DNA of 64,000 bases, from assembly GCA_021740995.1 (NCBI GenBank), contig JAIOYR010000001.1, forward strand, positions 81,756-145,755, written 5' to 3'. Shown in pieces: positions 17,466 to 26,731 of the stretch (within the stretch, counting starts at the first letter, position 1; the number at the start of each line of letters is the position of its first letter). This DNA comes from Taibaiella sp. (lineage in GTDB: Bacteria; Bacteroidota; Bacteroidia; Chitinophagales; Chitinophagaceae). A program made the position numbers and the translations under genes. The notes below the pieces were generated by a model that worked only from the letters and a program-made list of their open reading frames with translations, had not been told where the DNA came from and did not search any database.

Positions 17466-18589
17466 AATACATCAAATATAGTGTCTACCTGCTCTTTAGC
17501 ATTAAAGGTATGCAGGCATATCCTTAGTCTTTCCATACCCTGTGCTACAGTAGGGTGCAGTATGGCGTTTACCTGCATGCCCGCTTGTTGCAATTGTGTC
17601 GCCAGCGTTTTGCTTCGTGCATTATCGCCCACTACCAGTGCCTGTATGGGGCTGGTGCTTTCTATCCAGCCGCTAATGCCGGTGTCTGCTATTCGATGCC
17701 TGAAGTAGGCTATCAGTTGGTGCAGTGGTGCATGGCTAAAGTCTGGTGCTGATAAATATTGGTAAGCACACTGCACTGCATATAACGAATGGTCTGGCAA
17801 TGCAGTAGTGTAGATAAAAGTACGTGCGTAGTTTACAAGAAAGTCTTTCAGCAGAGTACTGCCCACCACTGCTGCTCCATGGCATCCCAGTGCCTTGCCA
17901 AAGGTGTGTACCCGGGCAAACACCCTTTGCTGCAAGCCCAGCATACATACCAGCCCCTCACCACGAGGTCCCATAACCCCTGTGGCATGTGCTTCATCAA
18001 TTATCAGTTGGGCATGGTATGTTTCGCATAGCTGCACTATCGCATTGAGTGGGGCCATATCTCCATCCATAGAATATACCGACTCTACCACCACCATTAC
18101 AGGGCCGAGTTCTGCGTACTTTTTTAGCTTTACTTCCAGGTCTTCGGTATTGTTGTGTGCAAACTTATATTTACGTGGACTCATACTAAGCCTCACTCCG
18201 TCTATAATGCTTGCATGGCAAAGCTCGTCGTAAAGTATAGTAGTGTGCCGGTCGGCCAGGGCGGATAGCAGCCCCACATTAGCATCGTAGCCCGAATTAA
18301 ACAGCAATGCAGCTTCTGCCTTATGAAACGTTGCTATTTTCTGCTCCAGTGTTGCCGCTAAGGGCGTGTTGCCCGACAGTAAACGTGAGCCGGTAGATCC
18401 TGTGCGCAAAGCAACTATATGTGCTGCATCTTGCAGTATTCTTTTTGCAAGTACACCGGTTGTAGCCAGCCCCAGATAGTCGTTTGAATAGAAATCTACT
18501 GCTGCCCTCTGTGTGGTCAATGATCTCAGATTACCTGATACCGACCGCTCATCGAGCTTGCCGCTCATGTATTGCTCAAGAAGGTTCAT
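17441..18589 (-). CDS. bioF: 8-amino-7-oxononanoate synthase
   Basis: 382 aa alpha-oxoamine synthase. Motifs: '[12 protein letters not shown]', '[12 protein letters not shown]', '[16 protein letters not shown]', '[15 protein letters not shown]', '[15 protein letters not shown]' (Asp/His at PLP) and '[17 protein letters not shown]' (Schiff-base Lys). It condenses a pimeloyl thioester with L-alanine to form KAPA. No BioC, BioH, BioG, BioW or BioI gene that would make the pimeloyl unit is in the window. Overlaps bioB by 14 nt. Confidence 0.93.
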   Translation of the reverse strand: MNLLEQYMSGKLDERSVSGNLRSLTTQRAAVDFYSNDYLGLATTGVLAKRILQDAAHIVALRTGSTGSRLLSGNTPLAATLEQKIATFHKAEAALLFNSGYDANVGLLSALADRHTTILYDELCHASIIDGVRLSMSPRKYKFAHNNTEDLEVKLKKYAELGPVMVVVESVYSMDGDMAPLNAIVQLCETYHAQLIIDEAHATGVMGPRGEGLVCMLGLQQRVFARVHTFGKALGCHGAAVVGSTLLKDFLVNYARTFIYTTALPDHSLYAVQCAYQYLSAPDFSHAPLHQLIAYFRHRIADTGISGWIESTSPIQALVVGDNARSKTLATQLQQAGMQVNAILHPTVAQGMERLRICLHTFNAKEQVDTIFDVLCRERKTQ

Positions 18590-19583
18590 ACTGCATAGCT
18601 TTCACTTTGGCATTTGGGCGGCCATCGGCAAATGCTGCTTTAGGTTTTAATCCCAGTATACGGAACATTTCCATGTCCGCATTTTGTTCCGGGTTGGGAG
18701 TAGTCAGTAGTTTATCTCCGGCAAATATCGAATTGGCGCCAGCTAAAAAGCACATACCCTGCTCTGCTACAGACAATTCCAGCCGCCCTGCAGAGAGGCG
18801 CACAGCCGATGCCGGCATTACTATGCGGGCCGTAGCTATCATGCGTACCAGCTCGTCAAACGGTACTCTTGAGTTATCGCCAAGTGGTGTGCCGTCTACA
18901 GGTACCAATACATTGATGGGAACTGATTCGGGATGTTGCGGCAGGTTGGCCAGAGTAAGGAGCATACCTATGCGGTCTTCGTTCTTCTCGCCCAGCCCTA
19001 TGATGCCGCCACTGCACACGGTGATGCCCGCCTTGCGCACATTAGACAGGGTATTGAGCCTGTCGCCATAAGTGCGGGTGGTAATTACTTCATTATAGTG
19101 TTCTTCTGATGTGTCTATGTTGTGGTTATAGGCGTACAGCCCGGCCTCTGCCAGCCGCTCTGCCTGGTCTGGAGTGAGCATACCCAGCGTGCAGCATACT
19201 TCCATGTCCAGTTTGTTTACTTCTTTCACCATGTCTATTACCCGGTCAAAGTCGCGGTTGTTGCGTACCTCGCGCCAGGCCGCACCCATACAAAAGCGGG
19301 AAGATCCCTCTGCTTTAGCTTTCTGAGCAGCGCTTACTACTTCATCTACCTTCATCAGTGCCTGCACTTTTACATCGGTATTATAGCGGGCTGCCTGCGG
19401 GCAATAGGCACAATCTTCTGTGCATCCTCCGGTTTTTATAGAAAGCAAACTGCTTATCTGCACCTCACCAAAAATATGGTTGCTCCGATGAACATCTGCT
19501 GCATCCAGAACCAATTGTAACAACGGACGTTCAAATATCGCTCTGATCTCTTCTTCTGTCCAGTTATGACGAATATCACTCAT
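18576..19583 (-). CDS. bioB: Biotin synthase (radical SAM)
   Basis: 335 aa. The radical-SAM cluster motif is '[16 protein letters not shown]' (CxxxCxxC). The second [2Fe-2S] site is supported by 'CCTLGMLT' and 'SGGIIGLGE' and by the C-terminal Arg/Leu region '[11 protein letters not shown]'. It inserts sulfur into dethiobiotin. First gene of bioB-F-D-A-ferritin-like, all overlapping or closely spaced. I looked for a BirA-type palindrome upstream (19584-19765) and saw none. Confidence 0.95.
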   Translation of the reverse strand: MSDIRHNWTEEEIRAIFERPLLQLVLDAADVHRSNHIFGEVQISSLLSIKTGGCTEDCAYCPQAARYNTDVKVQALMKVDEVVSAAQKAKAEGSSRFCMGAAWREVRNNRDFDRVIDMVKEVNKLDMEVCCTLGMLTPDQAERLAEAGLYAYNHNIDTSEEHYNEVITTRTYGDRLNTLSNVRKAGITVCSGGIIGLGEKNEDRIGMLLTLANLPQHPESVPINVLVPVDGTPLGDNSRVPFDELVRMIATARIVMPASAVRLSAGRLELSVAEQGMCFLAGANSIFAGDKLLTTPNPEQNADMEMFRILGLKPKAAFADGRPNAKVKAMQYEPS

Positions 19584-19765
19584 GTTTTTTTGTTTGCTTT
19601 GACGGGGCGAAACTATCTGATTTTTGGCAGTAAATAAAATTTTAGATGGATTCTGATTTTCAGAATGACTTCACTTGGTGTTTCTATAGCATGTATCGCC
19701 AAGGCCATCGGTACATTATTTATTTGCCTCCCCTTTTTTCCATACTTTTATACCAAAAAATAGCA

Positions 19766-20197
19766 ATGAGCTTAGCAGACAAATTATTCAACATGAAAGC
19801 AGACAAAGCTGCGGCAAACTTAAAAGCTGGTCAGGATTTTCTGGCTGCCAATAAGGGCAAAGCAGGTGTTACCACGTTGCCCAGCGGCCTGCAGTACGAG
19901 ATACTCACCGAGGGTACAGGAGCTAAACCAACACAAAACCAAACCGTGACCTGCCATTATCATGGTACGCTTATAGACGGCAGCATATTCGACAGTTCTG
20001 TGCAGCGTGGCAGACCCGCCTCATTCCCGCTCAATCAGGTAATAGCCGGCTGGACAGAAGGTGTGCAGCTAATGGGGATAGGCAGCAAGTGGCGTTTCTT
20101 CATACCGCCACACCTTGGCTATGGCGACCGTCAGGTATCCAGTATAGGCCCCAACAGTACGCTTATTTTTGATGTAGAGCTGATCAGCATTAATTAA
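19766..20197 (+). CDS. FKBP-type peptidyl-prolyl cis-trans isomerase
   Basis: 143 aa from the ATG at 19766 ('MSLADKLFNMKADKAAANL'); the track start at 19646 adds 40 residues with no homology pattern. A short helical N-terminus (FkpA/FklB-like) precedes one FKBP domain: 'VTCHYHGTLIDGSIFDSS', 'FPLNQVIAGWTEGVQLM', 'WRFFIPPHLGYGDR' and 'TLIFDVELISIN'. It speeds proline isomerisation during folding. No signal peptide or lipobox, so it should be cytoplasmic, like FklB. Monocistronic by context. Confidence 0.9.
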   Translation: MSLADKLFNMKADKAAANLKAGQDFLAANKGKAGVTTLPSGLQYEILTEGTGAKPTQNQTVTCHYHGTLIDGSIFDSSVQRGRPASFPLNQVIAGWTEGVQLMGIGSKWRFFIPPHLGYGDRQVSSIGPNSTLIFDVELISIN

Positions 20198-20230
20198 TGT
20201 GGCAATTCGACAATGTGGCAATGTGACAAT

Positions 20231-20340
20231 TTCGACTTTCTACTTTCTACTTTAACTTTCGACCTTCTACTTTCGACCTTCTACTTTTAACTTTCTACTT
20301 TCTACTTTAACTTTCGACCTTCTACTTTTAACTTTCGACT
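20231..20340. repeat. Heptanucleotide tandem tract (ACTTTCG/ACTTTCT family)
   Basis: About 110 bp of imperfect 7-bp units, variants of ACTTTCT, ACTTTCG, ACCTTCT and ACTTTTA, ending 14 nt before the start of the M20 dipeptidase. A related tract lies before the M13 peptidase at 48.2 kb. One strand is almost only pyrimidine. Confidence 0.85.
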
Positions 20341-20354
20341 AAATACTAAAAAAC

Positions 20355-21728
20355 ATGCAAGCCTGGAAAGAATATCAAACACAGAATAAAGACCGTTTTC
20401 TCGACGAACTGCTGGATCTGCTGCGCATACCATCGGTAAGTGCAGACAGCAAGTACAAGGAAGATGTAGCCCGCTGCGCCGATGCCGTAAAAGAGCACAT
20501 GCTCAAGGCCGGCTGCGACACAGCAGAGGTATGCCCCACAGCGGGGCACCCAATAGTGTATGGCGAGAAAATAATAGATCCTGCACTGCCTACCATACTG
20601 GTATATGGTCACTACGATGTGCAGCCTGCAGATCCGCTCAACCTGTGGACCAGCGGCCCCTTTGAGCCGGTAATAAAGGACGGAAAAATATATGCCCGTG
20701 GTGCCTGCGACGATAAAGGACAGATGTTCATGCACATAAAGGCACTGGAAGTAATGGCTAAGACCAACTCCCTGCCCTGCAATGTAAAGGTGATGATAGA
20801 GGGAGAGGAAGAAGTAGGCTCGTCCAACCTCGGCAAGTTTCTCGAAGACAATAAACAAAAGCTAAAGGCTGATGTGGTATTGGTATCAGATACCTCGATG
20901 ATAAGCATGGAGCACCCTTCAATAGAAAGCGGGCTGCGTGGCCTTGCTTATATGGAGGTGGAGGTAACCGGTCCTAACCGCGACCTGCACAGCGGTGTAT
21001 ATGGTGGTGCTGTAGCCAATCCTGCTACTATACTCTGCCAGATGATAGCCTCTATGCACGACGAGAACAACCACATCACTATCCCGGGCTTTTACGACAA
21101 GGTGCTGGAACTAACGGAGGCAGAGCGTAAAGCAATAAACAACGCACCCTTCGACCTGACTGAATACAAGGATGAGCTGGGTGTACAGGATACCTGGGGC
21201 GAAAACGGCTATACCACACTAGAGCGCACAGGTATTCGTCCTACGCTGGAAGTGAACGGTATATGGGGTGGCTACACAGGCGAGGGTGCCAAAACAGTAC
21301 TGCCATCAAAAGCAAATGCCAAGATATCTATGCGTCTGGTGCCCAATCAGGTATCTGATGAAATATCAGACCTGTTCAAGGCACACTTTGAAGCAATTGC
21401 ACCCAAAAATGTAACAGTGAAAGTTACTGCGCATCATGGCGGTGAACCCGTAGTTACACCTACCGATTCGCCCGCATACAAAGCTGCTGCGAAGGCGATA
21501 CAAACCACTTTTGGCAAAGAGCCTATACCTACGCGGGGTGGTGGTAGCATACCTATTGTAGCACTGTTTGAGCGCACTCTGGGGCTCAAAACGGTACTCC
21601 TTGGTTTTGGTCTGGACAATGATAACATTCACTCGCCCAACGAGAAGTACGATGTATTCAACTACTACAAGGGCATAGAAACAATACCCTACTTTCATAA
21701 ATACTTTGCTGAGAGCTTCGGTAAGTAA
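20355..21728 (+). CDS. M20 family dipeptidase (CNDP-like metallopeptidase)
   Basis: 457 aa. Co-catalytic zinc ligands are readable: His in 'LVYGHYDVQPADP', Asp in 'YARGACDDKGQM', Glu-Glu in 'IEGEEEVGSSNL', Asp in 'LVSDTSM' and a late His in 'DNIHSPNEKYD'. The dimerisation insertion sits between about residues 200 and 360 ('GLRGLAYMEVEVTGPNRDLHSG'). The family hydrolyses dipeptides in the cytoplasm; there is no signal peptide. A heptanucleotide repeat tract directly precedes the gene, and a strong hairpin terminator follows. Confidence 0.9.
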   Translation: MQAWKEYQTQNKDRFLDELLDLLRIPSVSADSKYKEDVARCADAVKEHMLKAGCDTAEVCPTAGHPIVYGEKIIDPALPTILVYGHYDVQPADPLNLWTSGPFEPVIKDGKIYARGACDDKGQMFMHIKALEVMAKTNSLPCNVKVMIEGEEEVGSSNLGKFLEDNKQKLKADVVLVSDTSMISMEHPSIESGLRGLAYMEVEVTGPNRDLHSGVYGGAVANPATILCQMIASMHDENNHITIPGFYDKVLELTEAERKAINNAPFDLTEYKDELGVQDTWGENGYTTLERTGIRPTLEVNGIWGGYTGEGAKTVLPSKANAKISMRLVPNQVSDEISDLFKAHFEAIAPKNVTVKVTAHHGGEPVVTPTDSPAYKAAAKAIQTTFGKEPIPTRGGGSIPIVALFERTLGLKTVLLGFGLDNDNIHSPNEKYDVFNYYKGIETIPYFHKYFAESFGK

Positions 21729-21748
21729 GTTTGAAATGCAGAAAACAA

Positions 21749-21785
21749 AAGAGCCATCTGGGATTTACTCCGGGATGGCTCTTTT
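21749..21785. terminator. Bidirectional terminator between the M20 dipeptidase and a convergent lipoprotein gene
   Basis: AAGAGCCATC pairs with GATGGCTCTT around a partly paired centre, followed by TTTATT on the plus strand and preceded by AAAACAAA, so it can serve both convergent genes. Confidence 0.8.
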
Positions 21786-21815
21786 TATTAGAAGTAGTTT
21801 GTGTAGCTGCTGATA

Positions 21816-22514
21816 CTAGAAAGCAGAGTAGATGATAGAGTAGTCTGAAGTATCAGGCACCTCTACAGGCGGAAAATTATTCGGGTCGCCGGCACGGAAG
21901 TTGGTTGAATCCAGACGCTTGGTTTTGAATGAAAAATTCAACTTAAAGCTGCTCTCGGTAAATTCAGAAATCTCTGCACCATAAATGTCGAACTTAGGTA
22001 TAGGGTAAGCTGTGTATCGCAGTTCGCGCACTGTATCGAGTACAATAAGCTCTTTAATGAATCCCGGTATAGTATCCAATCTCCCTACTATAGTATCCAG
22101 CTTCAGTGGCGACTTTTCAAGAGTGTCGAAACGGTAAGGCATGATACTGGTATTTACTGCAAATATGGTATTGAATCCATCATACAGGTCTATGTATTTA
22201 TCATTATTCCACAGCCTCCAGGTGAAACTTCTCGATTCGGGGTCTGCAGCATTACAACGTACAGTGCCTGTAAACAGCGACCCAAAGTGCATAGAATCAA
22301 ATTTAATATAATCATCCAGATAACAGGTATCCAGAAAATCCATGTACTTAAGAATGGTATCACGCCCGCCGGGTTGTTTTACCGTCATTGTGCCTCCGGT
22401 AATCTTCCATTTTTTTGCGCGCATCATATTTTCCCTGTTGGGCACCACAGTAGGCTTTTTATCGCAAGCTGCAAGGAAAACTAACAAAGACAAGGCCAGA
22501 AAAAAGTACTTCAT
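21816..22514 (-). CDS. Hypothetical lipoprotein
   Basis: 232 aa with a canonical lipobox ('LSLLVFLAAC', Cys at 16). The body begins 'NRENMMRAKKWKITGGTM', which recalls the lipocalin-like/DUF lipoproteins common in Bacteroidota, and has many Asp/Thr-rich strands. No enzyme motif. Likely outer-membrane anchored. It stands alone between a convergent dipeptidase and marR. Family not recognised with certainty. Confidence 0.6.
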   Translation of the reverse strand: MKYFFLALSLLVFLAACDKKPTVVPNRENMMRAKKWKITGGTMTVKQPGGRDTILKYMDFLDTCYLDDYIKFDSMHFGSLFTGTVRCNAADPESRSFTWRLWNNDKYIDLYDGFNTIFAVNTSIMPYRFDTLEKSPLKLDTIVGRLDTIPGFIKELIVLDTVRELRYTAYPIPKFDIYGAEISEFTESSFKLNFSFKTKRLDSTNFRAGDPNNFPPVEVPDTSDYSIIYSAF

Positions 22515-22705
22515 ACTTATTATAACTATTTTGAACGCTAAAGCTACTAAATATTATTGACGGGCAAAAGATAAGCACTGAAATTTATTGTTTATTAGTT
22601 TTTCTAAACGAGCACGATAGTGTGGATGAATGTCGGGAACGTGCACTGAATCTATGCCGGTTAAGTCCGGTGGACAAACCCATAAAAGGCAAATACTGCT
22701 AACTG

Positions 22706-23353
22706 TCACTTTACTAAACTATCCAGTGTTTCCTGCTTCTGGTGGGTGAAGAGGTGGTAGTGAAAGTTGTCCAGTTTCTGCAGCAGGTGCAGCAGGTGTT
22801 GTTTTTCGTGTACCGAAAGTTCACCACCTATCAGGTCTGATACCCTGCCCAGGCGTGCAAAAGCAGCAAATATCACGCCCTTGCCCTGCGGGGTTATCCG
22901 CACCAGCTTGCTGCGCTTGTCGGTAGGGTCGTCCAGTTGTTCTATAAGTCCTTGTTTCAGCAGCCGGTTTATGATTTCTGTTCCTGTAGGCTTTTCATGT
23001 ATGTTTTTGGCTATAAGCTCTGATTTGCGCAACTGGTCAAAAGAAAGCAGGGTGGCCAGATAGCCAAATTCATCGGCAGATTGTAGCGGAGAACCTTCGA
23101 GTGCTTTTTTGGTATATCCCCTTGCATATCTGTATAAGTAGGTCACCATTCGGACAATCGTGGTTTCTGTTTTTTCTATTGAGGTCTCGTATTGAGCAAG
23201 TGCGGGTCCTACGCGCTCATCGGGTAAGCGGGGAACAGGATTATTGTTGAGTAACCAGCAGGCAAAATCAGTAGAAGAGGGCGGTGTGTCTCCCTTCTCC
23301 TGCTCGTACACCCCGGCAAGGGTAATCAATTCTTTTATAAATGAATAATCCAT
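22706..23353 (-). CDS. MarR-family winged-helix transcriptional regulator
   Basis: 215 aa. A 60-70 residue N-terminal extension precedes a MarR core: 'EFGYLATLLSFDQLRKSELI', recognition-helix region 'EKPTGTEIINRLLKQGLIEQ', wing 'DDPTDKRSKLVRITPQGKGV' with the invariant Asp-x-Arg, and a C-terminal dimerisation helix. It is divergent from a TonB-dependent receptor, and a palindrome lies between them, so it probably controls the receptor and itself. The ligand is unknown. Confidence 0.88.
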   Translation of the reverse strand: MDYSFIKELITLAGVYEQEKGDTPPSSTDFACWLLNNNPVPRLPDERVGPALAQYETSIEKTETTIVRMVTYLYRYARGYTKKALEGSPLQSADEFGYLATLLSFDQLRKSELIAKNIHEKPTGTEIINRLLKQGLIEQLDDPTDKRSKLVRITPQGKGVIFAAFARLGRVSDLIGGELSVHEKQHLLHLLQKLDNFHYHLFTHQKQETLDSLVK

Positions 23354-23388
23354 TTCCGGGCATAAAGTTACAGAATTCTTTTGCTAAT

Positions 23389-23408
23389 TTAGTATGTAAA
23401 CACACTAA
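23389..23408. promoter_or_regulatory. Palindromic operator, TTAGTATGTAAACACACTAA
   Basis: Near-perfect inverted repeat: TTAGTATGT and ACACACTAA match in 8 of 9 pairs, a typical MarR operator. It lies about 36 nt upstream of the marR start and just before the -33 element of the receptor promoter. Confidence 0.65.
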
Positions 23409-23411
23409 TTA

Positions 23412-23444
23412 TTTGTTTTTAAGTCGAAATTTGTTTTAAATTTG
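23412..23444 (+). promoter_or_regulatory. Promoter for the TonB-dependent receptor (TTTG-N21-TAAATTTG)
   Basis: TTTG at 23412-23415 and TAAATTTG at 23437-23444 match the Bacteroidota -33/-7 consensus at suitable spacing. The palindrome lies immediately upstream and a half-site lies downstream. Confidence 0.6.
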
Positions 23445-23458
23445 CCAAAAAATAAAAC

Positions 23459-23470
23459 GTAAACATACTA
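23459..23470. promoter_or_regulatory. Second operator half-site (AACATACTA)
   Basis: ACATACTA is the exact complement of the left arm TAGTATGT of the upstream palindrome and lies 3 nt before the receptor start codon, where bound repressor would block transcription or initiation. Only one arm is conserved. Confidence 0.4.
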
Positions 23471-23473
23471 TTT

Positions 23474-25918
23474 ATGCGCCTTCTGATAGGGATTTTGATG
23501 TTTGTAGCCGGTATGCCGGCAGTGGTTTTGGCACAGTCTGCTGGTCTTATTACGGGTATTGTAAAAGACAAGAAAACACAGCAGAGTGTGATAGGTGCTA
23601 TAGTAACTGTGGAGGGCACTACACTGGGCGCTGCTACCGATACCAATGGCAGCTTCAGGATAGCTGATGTGCCTTCCAATTCCTATAACGTAAAGGTGCA
23701 GGCGCTTGGGTACGAAAATTACATTATTTACAATCTGGTGGTATCGTCTGGTAATGCGCAGATAGTGAATGTGGAGCTAGATAATGATGCAGGGGTAAGC
23801 CTTAAAGAGGTGGTGGTAAGAAGGAACCCTTTCAGCAAAAATGCAGAGACACCATTGTCGTTACAAACATTATCGGGGCAAGAGATTAAAAGCAATCCCG
23901 GCGGCAACTTCGATGTGTCAAGGGTAATACAGGCGTTTCCGGGTGTGGGAGGTACTGCCGGCAGCGTAGGTGGTTTCAGAAACGACCTGATAATAAGAGG
24001 CGGTGCCCCCAATGAGAATGTGTATTATCTGGATGGCATAGAAGTGCCTGTTATCAATCACTTTGCTACGCAGGGCTCTGCAGGCGGGCCTACGGGTATC
24101 ATCAACACCACATTCATTGAAGACGTGAACTTGTATACAAGTGCATTCCCGGCTAAGTACGATAATCCGCTTTCTGGTGTGCTGCAATTGAAACAAAGAC
24201 GTGCCAATCCGGAGCATGTGCAGCAAAACATAAGGCTTAGTGCTACAGAGCTAGCCTATAGTGCCGATGGCCCATTAGTGAAAGACAGGCTTACTTTTCT
24301 TGCATCGGCAAGACGGTCTTATTTGCAATTACTGTTTGGTGTGCTGCAGTTGCCTATACGCCCTTCCTACTGGGATTTTCAGTACAAGCTGGACTACAAG
24401 ATAAACAAGAAGCTATCGCTGTACACACTGGCAGTAGGTGCTATTGATAAGTTCACTTTTGGTACGCCCAAGGATTTGTCGGCAGAGAATGTTTACATTC
24501 TTCAATCTAACCCGCTTATAGACCAGTGGAGCTACACCAATGGTTATGGGCTGAAAGGGCTAATGAACAAAGGATACTGGAACCTTACCTTCAGCAGGAA
24601 TATGCTGAACAATCAGCTCAACAAATACACAGACAATCAGAACCCAAGCCCTGCAACAAGCACACTGAAAATAAGGTCTACCGAAGCAGAGAACAAGTTC
24701 CGTTTTGATATGAACAAATCTTACGACAAATGGAGCTACAGTCTGGGCGCGATGACACAGTATGACCGTTTCACAAATGATATTTACAGCCTCATTCGCA
24801 CCGAAGTGCGCGATAGCAACAACAATGTGGTGCAACCGGCCGTAACGATTGCCGGCAATACCGACATCGGTTTCTGGAAGTATGGCCTGCACGGACAGAT
24901 AGCTGGTAAACTGCTCAACAACCGCCTGAATTTGTCACTGGGCATACGCACCGACGGCAATACATTTACAGATGATGGCAACAACCTGCTGAGAACCCTG
25001 TCGCCAAGGCTCGCAGCATCTTATAATCTTTCAGAGAATCTAAAGCTGAACGCATCTGCGGGCAGATACTTCAAAATACCTACTTATACGATACTTGGGT
25101 TTAAAGACAATAGCGGCAACTTTGTGAACCGCAACGCACGCTACACGCAGTGCGATCATCTGGTGGCCGGACTGGAGTTTATGCCGGGCTGGCAGGGTGC
25201 TCGCTTTACACTGGAAGGTTTCTACAAATTATACAATTACTACCCTGTGTCGGTTACAGACAGTATATCTCTGGCCAATAAGGGTGGTGATTTTGGTGTG
25301 CTGGGCAATGAGGCGATAATGGCTACAGGCAACGGAAAGAGTTACGGTGTAGAGTTTCAGTTTCAACAGAAGCTGACAAAAAACTTTTTTACCATTCTTT
25401 CTGTAACCATCTATAATAGCGAATTTACCAATGCAAACGGCGCATATGTGCCCGCATCTTGGGATAATGGACAGCTCATATCTTTTATCGGTGGGTATAA
25501 GTTCAAACGCAACTGGGAGCTAGGTGTGAAATTCAGGTATCAGGGTGGTGCACCATACACACCCTACGACATGCAGGCATCTCAAAACAACTATCTGGCG
25601 CTTGGCACGGGGCTGCTCGATTACAGCCAGTTCAACACGCTGCGGCTGCAGGCGTTTCATGCAATGGATGTGCGTATAGACAAGAAATGGAACTTTAAAA
25701 AATGGAGCTTCGACCTTTATCTCGACCTGGCTAATGCGTATGCCAGCGCACAGCCAGCCACGCCAAACTTTACCTTCAAGCGCACTGCAGACAATACAGG
25801 TTTTGCTACCACAGATGGCAACACTTTAAAGGCAGATGGAAGCAATGGTATACCGCTGTTGCTCAATGATAATAGTGGCAGGGTGATACCGACCCTGGGG
25901 TTCATTATAGAGCTATAG
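23474..25918 (+). CDS. TonB-dependent outer-membrane receptor with carboxypeptidase-like domain
   Basis: 814 aa. Signal peptide ('GMPAVVLAQ'), then a carboxypeptidase regulatory-like beta-sandwich (about 25-110, 'GIVKDKKTQQSVIGA', 'DTNGSFRIADVP'), the plug ('DVSRVIQAFPGVGG', 'LIIRGGAPNENVYYLDGIEV') and a 22-strand barrel ending in 'GFIIEL'. It takes up a scarce substrate with TonB energy. No SusD partner follows, so this is not a classical SusCD glycan pair; a siderophore, cofactor or peptide is possible. Divergent marR and the operators suggest ligand-controlled expression. Confidence 0.9.
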   Translation: MRLLIGILMFVAGMPAVVLAQSAGLITGIVKDKKTQQSVIGAIVTVEGTTLGAATDTNGSFRIADVPSNSYNVKVQALGYENYIIYNLVVSSGNAQIVNVELDNDAGVSLKEVVVRRNPFSKNAETPLSLQTLSGQEIKSNPGGNFDVSRVIQAFPGVGGTAGSVGGFRNDLIIRGGAPNENVYYLDGIEVPVINHFATQGSAGGPTGIINTTFIEDVNLYTSAFPAKYDNPLSGVLQLKQRRANPEHVQQNIRLSATELAYSADGPLVKDRLTFLASARRSYLQLLFGVLQLPIRPSYWDFQYKLDYKINKKLSLYTLAVGAIDKFTFGTPKDLSAENVYILQSNPLIDQWSYTNGYGLKGLMNKGYWNLTFSRNMLNNQLNKYTDNQNPSPATSTLKIRSTEAENKFRFDMNKSYDKWSYSLGAMTQYDRFTNDIYSLIRTEVRDSNNNVVQPAVTIAGNTDIGFWKYGLHGQIAGKLLNNRLNLSLGIRTDGNTFTDDGNNLLRTLSPRLAASYNLSENLKLNASAGRYFKIPTYTILGFKDNSGNFVNRNARYTQCDHLVAGLEFMPGWQGARFTLEGFYKLYNYYPVSVTDSISLANKGGDFGVLGNEAIMATGNGKSYGVEFQFQQKLTKNFFTILSVTIYNSEFTNANGAYVPASWDNGQLISFIGGYKFKRNWELGVKFRYQGGAPYTPYDMQASQNNYLALGTGLLDYSQFNTLRLQAFHAMDVRIDKKWNFKKWSFDLYLDLANAYASAQPATPNFTFKRTADNTGFATTDGNTLKADGSNGIPLLLNDNSGRVIPTLGFIIEL

Positions 25919-25973
25919 TGTAGATCATGGCTGCATAATCTGGTCCGGTTTTTAGTACAGTTAGTACTGTTGG

Positions 25974-26714
25974 TCACAGCAAGTGTCCTGTTTTTTTCAG
26001 AAGTGCCTCCAGCTTGTCGGGAGATACGGATATCTCATGCGTTTTATCAATCAACAGCGACCCGCCATTCGACTTTATATAATCGGTGATGTGCTTGATG
26101 TTGACAATGTAAGACTTGTGGCACCTGAAAAAGTCGGCATTGTCAGCCAGCATATTCTCAAAGTTCTTAAGACCTTTGCTTACCAGCACGGGCTTGCCGG
26201 TATGCAAGACCACTTTGGTATATGCGCCATCAGCCTCAAAATAAAGTATGTCTGAGGTTTCCACAAACGTTATTGAATTGAACGTGTTGAGCCCTATTTT
26301 TTTAGGTCCGGTACCCAGGTTCTCTTTTAGTACAGCGTAGTTTTGTTTTACCTTACTTTTTTCAAACAGAGATACTGCATTTTTAAGATCGTCGGCTTCT
26401 ATTGGTTTTAGCAGGTAGTAAGTAGCAGACATTTTGAACGCCTGTATCGCATATTCATTATAAGCTGTTACGAAAATAATAGAGAACCCCACCTCTTCGT
26501 CGTTGAAGAAGTCCAGCAGTTCCAGCCCGCTATGACCGGGCATTTCTATATCCAGAAATACAATGTCCGGATTGTACTTTCTTATGGCTTTCACACCGGT
26601 AGGCAAGTCTTTGCACAGTGCCGCTACACTTACTGTGGGTATATACTCGTTGAGCATTTCATTCAGCAGTGTGCGTGCCATTTCTTCATCATCAATAATT
26701 ACAGCGGTATACAT
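25974..26714 (-). CDS. LytTR-family response regulator
   Basis: 246 aa. The receiver domain (1-120) has acidic residues in 'VIIDDEEMA', phospho-acceptor Asp55 in 'IVFLDIEMPG', Thr in 'IIFVTAYNEYA' and Lys in 'YYLLKPIEA'. The LytTR DNA-binding domain (about 145-240) is clear: 'DILYFEADGAYTKVVLHTG', 'FFRCHKSYIVNIKHI'. It starts 17 nt after the sensor kinase stop, so the two form an operon. LytTR proteins bind two direct repeats one or two helical turns apart; candidates are described near 29.7 kb and 32 kb. Confidence 0.93.
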   Translation of the reverse strand: MYTAVIIDDEEMARTLLNEMLNEYIPTVSVAALCKDLPTGVKAIRKYNPDIVFLDIEMPGHSGLELLDFFNDEEVGFSIIFVTAYNEYAIQAFKMSATYYLLKPIEADDLKNAVSLFEKSKVKQNYAVLKENLGTGPKKIGLNTFNSITFVETSDILYFEADGAYTKVVLHTGKPVLVSKGLKNFENMLADNADFFRCHKSYIVNIKHITDYIKSNGGSLLIDKTHEISVSPDKLEALLKKTGHLL

Positions 26715-26731
26715 ACTGTTTGTTGTTTTGT

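Noticed and set aside
20231-20340. Repeat tract as a possible CRISPR array
   Set aside because: Units are 7 bp with no spacers of constant length and no cas genes nearby; it is a simple tandem repeat.
23474-25918. TonB receptor as part of a SusCD glycan-uptake locus
   Set aside because: There is no SusD-like lipoprotein or glycoside hydrolase next to it; the neighbours are a MarR regulator and a two-component pair.
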